Shown here one piece after another: positions 57,827 through 64,000 of a stretch of DNA of 64,000 nucleotides; within the stretch, counting starts at the first letter, position 1, and every line of letters begins with the position of its first letter. Made by a program: the position numbers and the translations under genes. The notes under the pieces are model-generated. The model did no database searches, was not told the origin of the DNA, and saw nothing but the letters and a program-made list of their open reading frames with translations. The stretch comes from Serratia plymuthica (GTDB lineage Bacteria; Pseudomonadota; Gammaproteobacteria; Enterobacterales; Enterobacteriaceae). The stretch covers positions 992,001 through 1,056,000 of the forward strand of contig NZ_CP068771.1 of NCBI RefSeq assembly GCF_018336935.1, given 5' to 3'.

Positions 57827-58752
57827 AGATCCTGCGTGCGGGCATTTACACCACGGTACAGGATGCGGGCCGTCAAGGTTTCCGCCGCCTTGGCGTTAGT
57901 CAGGGAGGTGCGCTGGACCTGCCGGCGCTGAAAATTGCTAACCTGCTGGTGGGTAATTCAGCGGATGCCGCCGGGTTGGAAATCACCTTGGGTCAATTCA
58001 GCGTCGAATTCACCCAGGCGGGGTGGATCGCGCTGACCGGGGCCGGTTGCGATGCAAAACTGGACGAAAAACCGCTGTGGACCGGCTGGCGTTACCCGGT
58101 TAAAGCGGGCCAGCAACTGCTCATGAGTATGCCTAAACGCGGTATGCGCAGCTATCTGGCGCTCTCAGGGGGGATCGCCGTGCCCGAAATGCTCGGCTCG
58201 CGCAGCACGGATATCAAAGCTGCCTTTGGCGGGCTGGAAGGGCGCAACCTGAAAGACGGCGACAGCTTGCCGTTGGGCAAGCCGGCTTCCCTGCCGCAAA
58301 ACAGCTGTGGCGTAAAGCAACTGCTGTTCAATAACCGCATCCGCGCCTTGCCGGGACCGGAATATGCCGAGTTCAGCCCCGAGGCGCAGGAGGCTTTCTG
58401 GCGTACCGCCTGGCAGCTCAGCCCGCAGAGCAACCGCATGGGATATCGTCTGCACGGTGGCACTGTGCTGGGCCGCACCACCGACCGCGAAATGCTGTCG
58501 CACGGCCTGTTGCCGGGCGTGGTGCAGGTGCCGCATAACGGCCAGCCGATCGTGCTGATGGCCGATGCGCAAACTACCGGCGGTTATCCGCGCATTGCCT
58601 GTGTGATCGAAGCCGATCTCTACCATTTGGCGCAGATCCGTCTGGGCGAGGCTATCCACTTTGTTCCCTGCACGCTGGCGGAGGCGCAACGCGCCAAGGC
58701 TGAGCAGGATCGCTTTATCCAACAAATTGCCTGGGGGTTAGATGCTCATTGA
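57820..58752 (+). CDS. pxpC: 5-oxoprolinase subunit PxpC
   Basis: A 310-residue subunit of the allophanate-hydrolase subunit 2 (KipA-like) family. Typical stretches are [51 protein letters not shown] and [26 protein letters not shown]. It works with PxpB, probably in phosphorylation of 5-oxoproline, ahead of PxpA. It overlaps pxpB at its start and pxpA at its end, so the three are translationally coupled. Confidence 0.95.
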   Translation: MLKILRAGIYTTVQDAGRQGFRRLGVSQGGALDLPALKIANLLVGNSADAAGLEITLGQFSVEFTQAGWIALTGAGCDAKLDEKPLWTGWRYPVKAGQQLLMSMPKRGMRSYLALSGGIAVPEMLGSRSTDIKAAFGGLEGRNLKDGDSLPLGKPASLPQNSCGVKQLLFNNRIRALPGPEYAEFSPEAQEAFWRTAWQLSPQSNRMGYRLHGGTVLGRTTDREMLSHGLLPGVVQVPHNGQPIVLMADAQTTGGYPRIACVIEADLYHLAQIRLGEAIHFVPCTLAEAQRAKAEQDRFIQQIAWGLDAH

Positions 58753-59479
58753 TCTGAACGCCGATCTCGGCGAAGGCTGCGCCAACGACGAGGCGCTGCT
58801 GCAACTGGTCAGTTCGGCCAATATTGCCTGCGGTTTTCACGCCGGTGATGCGCAAACCCTGCGTCAGTCGATCCGTTGGGCGCTGCAATATGGCGTGGCG
58901 ATTGGCGCGCACCCTAGTTTCCCCGATCGCGAGAACTTTGGCCGTACCCGCATGCAACTGCCGCCGGAAACGGTGTATGCGCAGATGGTGTATCAACTGG
59001 GGGCGGTGGCGGCGATGGCCCGTGCCGAAGGCGGGGTGATGGTGCATGTGAAGCCGCACGGCATGTTGTACAACCAGGCTGCGGTAGAACCGGCTTTGGC
59101 GGAGGCCATCGCCCGGGCGGTGAAGGCGGTCGATCCTGCCATGCGGCTGGTGGGGTTGGCGGGCAGCGAGCTTATCCGCGCCGGCGAAAAACTGGGCTTG
59201 GCGACGCGGCAGGAAGTGTTCGCCGATCGCGGCTATCAGGCTGACGGCACGCTGGTGCCGCGCGGGCAGCCGGGCGCACTGATCGAGGACGACGAACAGG
59301 CGCTGGCGCAAACGCTGGAAATGGTGCGACATCATCGGGTGCGCACGCAGGACGGCACCTGGGCGGCGGTGCAGGCGGAAACCGTCTGTCTGCACGGCGA
59401 CGGTGAACATGCGTTAAGTTTCGCCCGCACGCTGCGCGAACGTTTCGCCGTAGAGGGCATTAGCGTCAGCGCAGAATAA
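58742..59479 (+). CDS. pxpA: 5-oxoprolinase subunit PxpA (LamB/YcsF family)
   Basis: A 245-residue protein of the YcsF family, the length of E. coli YbgL (244). Motifs include [60 protein letters not shown] and [17 protein letters not shown]. It completes ATP-dependent hydrolysis of 5-oxoproline to glutamate. It starts inside the last 11 bases of pxpC. An ERIC element follows it. Confidence 0.96.
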   Translation: MLIDLNADLGEGCANDEALLQLVSSANIACGFHAGDAQTLRQSIRWALQYGVAIGAHPSFPDRENFGRTRMQLPPETVYAQMVYQLGAVAAMARAEGGVMVHVKPHGMLYNQAAVEPALAEAIARAVKAVDPAMRLVGLAGSELIRAGEKLGLATRQEVFADRGYQADGTLVPRGQPGALIEDDEQALAQTLEMVRHHRVRTQDGTWAAVQAETVCLHGDGEHALSFARTLRERFAVEGISVSAE

Positions 59480-59513
59480 AAATAATTAAATATACACAAC
59501 ACACAACACAATA

Positions 59514-59628
59514 ATACCCAATGGATTTCGAGTCACAGCTAGGCAGCAAGGGCGTAAATCTCCAGGAGCTTACTTAAGTAAGTGACTGGCGTTTGCGCAT
59601 GCAGCTAACAACGCTGTGGCTTGAAAGC
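59514..59628. repeat. ERIC element between pxpA and the DUF969 gene
   Basis: The core TCTCCAGGAGCTTACTTAAG then TAAGTGACTGG matches ERIC. The left end ATACCCAATGGATTTCGAGT and the right end GTGGCTTGAAAGC are more diverged. About 115 bp, ending some 20 bp before the DUF969 start. Confidence 0.85.
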
Positions 59629-59649
59629 CGAGGGGAAAAGGAAGGCGCT

Positions 59650-60381
59650 ATGGAACAGGTTGTTAACTTATGGCCATTGATTGGCATTGTCGCCATCGTG
59701 GTTGGTTTTGTTTTGCGTTTCAATCCGGTGCTGGTGGTGATTGCCGCCGGCATCATCACCGGGCTGGCGGCGCTGATGCCGCTGGACGTCATTCTGGAAA
59801 AGCTGGGCGAAGGCTTCCTCAATACCCGGAATCTGCCGCTGATCCTGCTGCTACCGCTGGCGGTAATAGGTCTGCTGGAACGCCACGGGCTGAAAGAGCG
59901 CGCGCAGGCGTGGATCGCCAAGATCAAGAGCGCCACCGCCGGGCGGTTGCTGATCGTCTACCTGTTTGTGCGTGAAATCACCGCCGCCATGGGGCTGACC
60001 AGCCTGGGGGGACACCCGCAAATGGTGCGGCCGCTGCTGGCGCCGATGGCGGAAGGGGCAACCGAAAACCGCTACGGCGAGTTGCCGGAACGCACGCGGC
60101 ATCGCCTGCGTGCCATGTCCGCCGCCACCGATAACGTCGGGCTGTTCTTTGGCGAGGATATCTTCGTGGCCTTTGGGGCGATCATCTTCATGCATAACTT
60201 TATGCTGGAGTCTGGCGGTATCCAGACCGAGCCGTTGCATATCGCTTTATGGGGCATTCCGACCGCCATTTTCGCTTTCCTGATCCATGCCTTCCGGCTT
60301 TATCGGATGGACAAACAGCTCAGCGCCGAGCTGGCGCAGCTCAATCAGGCGGCGTTGCGGGCCAAAGGAGATACCCAATGA
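59650..60381 (+). CDS. DUF969 membrane protein, likely 5-oxoproline permease component
   Basis: A 243-residue inner-membrane protein with about six hydrophobic segments (LWPLIGIVAIVVGFVLRF, VLVVIAAGIITGLAALMPL, LPLILLLPLAVIGLL and others). It contains the DUF969 core EITAAMGLTSLGGHPQMVRPLLAPMAEGATENRYG. The ATG at 59650 lies 7 nt after AAGGAAGG; longer starts run into the ERIC element. It overlaps the DUF979 gene by 4 bases. Genomic pairing with Pcp and 5-oxoprolinase supports 5-oxoproline or pyroglutamyl-peptide uptake, which is inference. Confidence 0.85.
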   Translation: MEQVVNLWPLIGIVAIVVGFVLRFNPVLVVIAAGIITGLAALMPLDVILEKLGEGFLNTRNLPLILLLPLAVIGLLERHGLKERAQAWIAKIKSATAGRLLIVYLFVREITAAMGLTSLGGHPQMVRPLLAPMAEGATENRYGELPERTRHRLRAMSAATDNVGLFFGEDIFVAFGAIIFMHNFMLESGGIQTEPLHIALWGIPTAIFAFLIHAFRLYRMDKQLSAELAQLNQAALRAKGDTQ

Positions 60382-61397
60382 ATTTCCAACAACAATATCT
60401 CTATTGGCTGGCCGGTGCGGTGCTGTTGATCGTCGCGGTGATGTCGTTCCGCGATCGCGCCAACCCGCGTCGCATCACCACCGGGCTGTTCTGGGCGCTG
60501 TACGGCCTGGTCTTTTTGGTCGGCGACTGGACCTACAGCCTGCTGGGTGACGTGTTGGGCGAGGGCGGCAATGAGAAACGCGTGCTGCATATCATCGTCG
60601 GCATTGTGGTCATAGTGATGGCATTGATCGCCGGTTTTGGCGGCATGCGGCTTGGCAGTTACCATCAGCGCACTCCGCAGCAACGTGAGGAAAGTGCCAG
60701 GCGCTTGGGCAATCGACTGTTTATTCCTGCATTGGCGATCCCGGTGGTGACGGTGGCCGGCGTGTTGCTGTTCAACAATATTCCGGCTTTGCAGAAGGCG
60801 GTGTTCGGCAGCGGCAATCACGCCACGTTGATTACGCTGTTCTCGATGGCGCTGGGTGTGGTGCTGGGTGGCATTATTGCGGTGCGCATGACTCGCGAAA
60901 CCCTGTCACAGCCGATACAGGAAGCGCGTCGTCTGTTGGATTCGGTCGGCTGGGCGTTTATTTTGCCGCAGATCCTGGCCACGCTGGGTTTGCTGTTCAC
61001 TGCCGCCGGCGTCGGCACCGCGATTTCCCATTTGACCCAGGAATACCTGGCGGTCGACAACCGCTTTATCGCCGTGGCGGTTTACGCCATCGGCATGGCG
61101 CTGCTGACCATGGTGATGGGCAACGCCTTCGCTGCCTTCCCGATCGTCACTGCCGGCATCGGCATCCCGATCCTGGTGCTGCAACACGGTGGTAATCCGG
61201 CCGTCATGGCGGCAATCGGCATGTTTTCCGGTTATTGCGGCACGCTGATGACGCCAATGGCTGCTAACTTTAATATTGTGCCGGCGGCGTTGCTGGAATT
61301 GCCGGACAAGAATGCGGTGATCAAGGCACAGGTGCCGACCGGGGCGCTGTTGCTATTGGTGAACGTGTTCCTGCTTTATTTCCTGATGTTCCTGTAG
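60378..61397 (+). CDS. DUF979 membrane protein, partner of DUF969
   Basis: A 339-residue inner-membrane protein with about nine hydrophobic segments. The C-terminal half ([44 protein letters not shown]) is typical of DUF979. Its ATG overlaps the DUF969 stop (ATGA) and has AAGGAG upstream. With DUF969 it likely forms one permease. Pcp starts 8 bp after it. The transported substrate is inferred from the neighbours only. Confidence 0.85.
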   Translation: MNFQQQYLYWLAGAVLLIVAVMSFRDRANPRRITTGLFWALYGLVFLVGDWTYSLLGDVLGEGGNEKRVLHIIVGIVVIVMALIAGFGGMRLGSYHQRTPQQREESARRLGNRLFIPALAIPVVTVAGVLLFNNIPALQKAVFGSGNHATLITLFSMALGVVLGGIIAVRMTRETLSQPIQEARRLLDSVGWAFILPQILATLGLLFTAAGVGTAISHLTQEYLAVDNRFIAVAVYAIGMALLTMVMGNAFAAFPIVTAGIGIPILVLQHGGNPAVMAAIGMFSGYCGTLMTPMAANFNIVPAALLELPDKNAVIKAQVPTGALLLLVNVFLLYFLMFL

Positions 61398-61405
61398 GAG
61401 TAAGG

Positions 61406-62050
61406 ATGCAAAAAGTATTGATTACCGGCTTTGAGCCTTTTGGCGGCGAGCGCCTCAATCCTTCCTGGGAAGTGGTAAAGCAGCTCAACGATATGGAACT
61501 GGTCGGCACGCGCATCGTGGCGCGCCAGCTGCCATGCGTGTTCGGCGCGGCATTGGAAGCGCTGAACGCGGCGATCGACGAGGTGCAGCCGGTCATGGTG
61601 CTGGCTATCGGCCAGGCCGGTGGGCGTACCGATATCACAATTGAACGGGTGGCGATCAACGTCGATGATGCGCGCATCCCCGATAATCAGGGGCAGCAGC
61701 CGGTCGATGAGCCGATCGTCGCCGGCGGCCCGGCGGCCTATTTCAGCACCTTGCCGATCAAGGCGATGGTCAGCTCGATGCGTGAGGCCGGCATTCCGGC
61801 TTCCGTTTCGCAAACTGCAGGCACCTATGTCTGCAACCACGTGATGTACGGACTGTTGCATCGCCTGAGCGGGCAGGGGGAGATCAAGGGGGGATTTATT
61901 CATATCCCTTATCTGCCGGAACAGGCCGCTGCGCACCCCGGTGCGCCCAGCATGGCGTCTCAGACGGTGCTGTTTGCGCTGGAGCTGGCCGTTTCCATCG
62001 CGTTGCAGGTGGAGCACGATCTGAAAGTGGTGGGTGGTGCCACGCATTAA
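61406..62050 (+). CDS. pcp: Pyroglutamyl-peptidase I
   Basis: A 214-residue cysteine peptidase of family C15, of typical length. The Glu of the triad is in [21 protein letters not shown], the nucleophile Cys in [14 protein letters not shown], and the His in [13 protein letters not shown]. It removes N-terminal pyroglutamate from peptides in the cytoplasm, and the freed 5-oxoproline is the substrate of PxpABC upstream. Good ribosome-binding site (TAGGAGTAAGG). Confidence 0.96.
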   Translation: MQKVLITGFEPFGGERLNPSWEVVKQLNDMELVGTRIVARQLPCVFGAALEALNAAIDEVQPVMVLAIGQAGGRTDITIERVAINVDDARIPDNQGQQPVDEPIVAGGPAAYFSTLPIKAMVSSMREAGIPASVSQTAGTYVCNHVMYGLLHRLSGQGEIKGGFIHIPYLPEQAAAHPGAPSMASQTVLFALELAVSIALQVEHDLKVVGGATH

Positions 62051-62062
62051 CAGGTGTTTTTC

Positions 62063-62090
62063 ACCGGGGCGCCCGCTGCGGTACCCCGGT
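62063..62090 (+). terminator. Hairpin between pcp and nei
   Basis: ACCGGGG and CCCCGGT form a 7-bp stem with a 14-nt loop; TTAATTC follows. Possible weak terminator. Confidence 0.4.
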
Positions 62091-62108
62091 TAATTCAGGA
62101 GTTGCCAC

Positions 62109-62900
62109 ATGCCGGAAGGACCGGAAATTCGCCGGGCGGCGGATGCGCTGGCTACGGCGGTGATCGATCAGCCGCTGACCGACGTCGATTTCGCTTTTCC
62201 CCAGCTTAAACATTACCGCGACCGGTTAATCGGTGAGCGCATTATTGCTATCGAGCCACGCGGCAAGGCGCTGTTGACCCACTTTTCCAACGGGCTGACG
62301 ATGTACAGCCACAATCAGCTGTATGGCGTATGGAAGGTGGCGGCGGCGGGGGAGACGCCGGACACCAAACGCGATTTGCGGGTGCGGCTGGAAACGGCGG
62401 AGCGGGCGATTTTATTGTACAGCGCCTCGGAGATCACCCTGGGGCCGCGCGAAGAGATTGAGCAACACCCATTCTTGCAACGTATTGGGCCCGATGTGCT
62501 GGATATGTCGCTGACGGTGACAACGGTGGAACAACGGCTGTTGTCGCCGGCGTTTCGCCGCCGACAATTGGGAGGAATGTTGCTCGATCAGGCGTTTCTT
62601 GCCGGTTTGGGCAATTACCTGCGCGCTGAAATTCTCTGGCAGGCGGAACTGGCGCCGCAGCACCGGCCGCAAGAGCTGGCGCCGGAAGTGTTACAGCGGC
62701 TGGCGGAGGCTCTGTTGGCGGTGCCGCGCCTCTCTTACCGGACACGTGGGCTGGCGGATGAGAATCGTCATCACGGCGCGCTGTTCAGCTTCAACGTGTT
62801 CCATCGCAGCGGCGAGCCTTGCGGGCGCTGCGGCGTGATGATTGTCAAAACCCAGCTGTCGTCGCGGCCGTTTTATTGGTGCCCCGGTTGCCAAAAATAG
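62109..62900 (+). CDS. nei: Endonuclease VIII (oxidised-pyrimidine DNA glycosylase)
   Basis: A 263-residue Fpg/Nei glycosylase and AP lyase, the length of E. coli Nei. The N-terminal [13 protein letters not shown] gives the catalytic Pro (after Met removal) and Glu. The helix-two-turn-helix includes [19 protein letters not shown]. The C-terminal zinc finger is [24 protein letters not shown]. It removes oxidised pyrimidines such as thymine glycol. It lies between the pyroglutamate genes and gltA, as in E. coli. Confidence 0.97.
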   Translation: MPEGPEIRRAADALATAVIDQPLTDVDFAFPQLKHYRDRLIGERIIAIEPRGKALLTHFSNGLTMYSHNQLYGVWKVAAAGETPDTKRDLRVRLETAERAILLYSASEITLGPREEIEQHPFLQRIGPDVLDMSLTVTTVEQRLLSPAFRRRQLGGMLLDQAFLAGLGNYLRAEILWQAELAPQHRPQELAPEVLQRLAEALLAVPRLSYRTRGLADENRHHGALFSFNVFHRSGEPCGRCGVMIVKTQLSSRPFYWCPGCQK

Positions 62901-62901
62901 C

Positions 62902-62929
62902 AAAAAAAACGCCGCCCAATTGGGCGGCG
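62902..62929. terminator. Terminator of gltA (and nei)
   Basis: CGCCGCCCAATTGGGCGGCG (62910-62929) is a perfect 20-bp palindrome, followed on the reverse strand by TTTTTTTTG. It terminates gltA and could halt nei transcripts from the other side. Confidence 0.88.
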
Positions 62930-62959
62930 CTGTGCTGCTTTATGTAGGGTAAAGCGGCG

Positions 62960-64000
62960 TTATTTGTTTTTCAGCTGGGATTTGAAATCACGTTCGGCAT
63001 AGCCGGTATACAGCTGACGCGGACGAGCAATTTTGATGCCTTCGTCATGCATTTCGTTCCAGTGCGCAATCCAGCCGATGGTACGGGCGATGGCAAAGAT
63101 AACGGTGAACATGGAAGAAGGGATACCCATCGCTTTCAGGATGATGCCTGAGTAGAAGTCGACGTTCGGGTACAGTTTCTTCTCGATGAAGTACGGGTCG
63201 TTCAGCGCGATGTGTTCCAGCTCCATCGCCACTTCCAACAGGTTGTCGTCCTTCTTGTTCAGCTCTTTCAGCACTTCGTGACAGGTTTCACGCATCACGG
63301 TGGCGCGCGGATCGTAGTTCTTGTACACGCGGTGGCCAAAGCCCATCAGACGGAACGAATCGTTTTTGTCTTTCGCGCGCTTGATGAACTCTGGGATGTG
63401 CTCAACGGTTTTGATCTCTTCGAGCATCTTCAGCGCGGCTTCGTTGGCGCCGCCGTGCGCCGGCCCCCACAGAGAGGCGATACCGGCCGCGATACAGGCA
63501 AACGGGTTAGCGCCTGAAGAACCTGCGGTACGTACGGTAGACGTGGAGGCGTTTTGCTCGTGGTCGGCGTGCAGGATCAGGATGCGATCCATTGCGCGTT
63601 CCAGCACCGGGTTCACCACGTATTCTTCACATGGGGTAGCGAACATCATGTGCAGGAAGTTGCCGGCGTAGGACAGATCGTTACGTGGGTAAACGAACGG
63701 CTGGCCCAGGGAATATTTGTAACACATCGCCGCCACGGTAGGCATTTTGGACAGCAGACGGAATGCGGTGATCTCGCGGTGACGCTCGTTGTTCACATCC
63801 AGCGCGTCGTGGTAGAACGCCGCCAGCGCACCGGTTACGCCGCACAGCACCGCCATAGGGTGCGAGTCGCGACGGAAGCCACGGAACAGATGGGTGATCT
63901 GGTCGTGGATCATGGTGTGGCGGGTCACGGTAGTTTTGAAGGTCTCGAACTCTTCTGCGGTCGGGGTCTCGCCGTACAACAGGATGTAGCACACTTCCAG
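62960..64000 (-). CDS. gltA: Citrate synthase, C-terminal part (gene runs off the right edge)
   Basis: About 346 residues of type II hexameric citrate synthase, open to the last base of the window (the reading at the edge is [11 protein letters not shown]). About 80 N-terminal residues are missing. Active-site elements are present: [17 protein letters not shown] (His), [15 protein letters not shown] (His), and [17 protein letters not shown] (Asp). It condenses acetyl-CoA and oxaloacetate in the TCA cycle. The C-terminus [19 protein letters not shown] fits E. coli GltA. Confidence 0.97.
   Translation of the reverse strand: MEVCYILLYGETPTAEEFETFKTTVTRHTMIHDQITHLFRGFRRDSHPMAVLCGVTGALAAFYHDALDVNNERHREITAFRLLSKMPTVAAMCYKYSLGQPFVYPRNDLSYAGNFLHMMFATPCEEYVVNPVLERAMDRILILHADHEQNASTSTVRTAGSSGANPFACIAAGIASLWGPAHGGANEAALKMLEEIKTVEHIPEFIKRAKDKNDSFRLMGFGHRVYKNYDPRATVMRETCHEVLKELNKKDDNLLEVAMELEHIALNDPYFIEKKLYPNVDFYSGIILKAMGIPSSMFTVIFAIARTIGWIAHWNEMHDEGIKIARPRQLYTGYAERDFKSQLKNK

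Overview
The window is a stretch of enterobacterial chromosome. Its gene order follows the E. coli K-12 chromosome from leuS to gltA closely: leuS, ybeL, rihA-gltLKJI, lnt-corC-ybeY-ybeZ, miaB, ubiF, a tRNA operon, asnB, nagDCAB/nagE, glnS, chiPQ, fur, fldA, ybfE, ybfF, seqA, pgm, kdpEDCBAF, ybfA, ybgA, phr, ybgI, pxpBCA, nei, gltA. A ChiC-type chitinase, an 885-residue chitobiase, the high GC content and several ERIC-type repeats point to the genus Serratia. Recalled S. marcescens ChiC and chitobiase sequences differ at many positions, so another Serratia species is likely; the species cannot be settled here.

Region by region: 1-6.5 kb holds leuS (partial), ybeL, an azoreductase paralogue with an added C-terminal tail, and the glutamate/aspartate ABC importer with rihA. 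From 6.8 to 15.1 kb come lnt/corC/ybeY/ybeZ, yjdM, miaB, ubiF and six tRNA genes (Met-Leu-Gln-Gln-Met-Gln) behind a stringent-type promoter. The 15.3-32.4 kb part is a chitin/GlcNAc block: asnB, secreted chitinase chiC, nagD-nagC-nagA-nagB diverging from nagE, glnS, then chitoporin chiP, lipoprotein chiQ and chitobiase chb. Together these genes cut chitin, import chitobiose, split it, phosphorylate and transport GlcNAc, and turn GlcNAc-6-P into fructose-6-P. NagC-like boxes, a CRP site and a 19-nt match to the sRNA ChiX are visible.

The least explained part is 32.47-36.67 kb, inserted between chb and fur. It is a compact operon with its own terminator: a Set-type sugar-efflux MFS protein, a second GalE-type epimerase, and a 653-residue protein that joins a clostridial-toxin-like (TcdA/TcdB type) glycosyltransferase domain to a C-terminal GNAT-like acetyltransferase domain. 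It reads as a make, modify and export cassette for an unknown glycoside. This is my best candidate for an undescribed system.

From 36.8 to 51.5 kb: fur, fldA, ybfE, ybfF, seqA, pgm, a His-rich PadR regulator (YqjI type) behind a regular array of GATATATC operators with a DUF3861 partner, and the complete kdpFABC-kdpDE potassium system including the 29-residue kdpF. From 51.9 to 64 kb: ybfA, a 579-bp hairpin-rich noncoding stretch, a TudS-like/DUF1722 fusion (ybgA), photolyase, a periplasmic class II cyclic-nucleotide phosphodiesterase, ybgI, and a pyroglutamate block (pxpBCA, DUF969/DUF979 membrane pair, pcp), then nei and the 3' part of gltA.

Four full-length ERIC-type elements and one 63-bp internally deleted one are present. 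Two of the full-length ones lie inside operons (nagA/nagC and kdpB/kdpC), a third lies between pxpA and the DUF969 gene, and the fourth supplies the stop codon of miaB. No CRISPR array, prophage, transposase gene or rRNA was seen.
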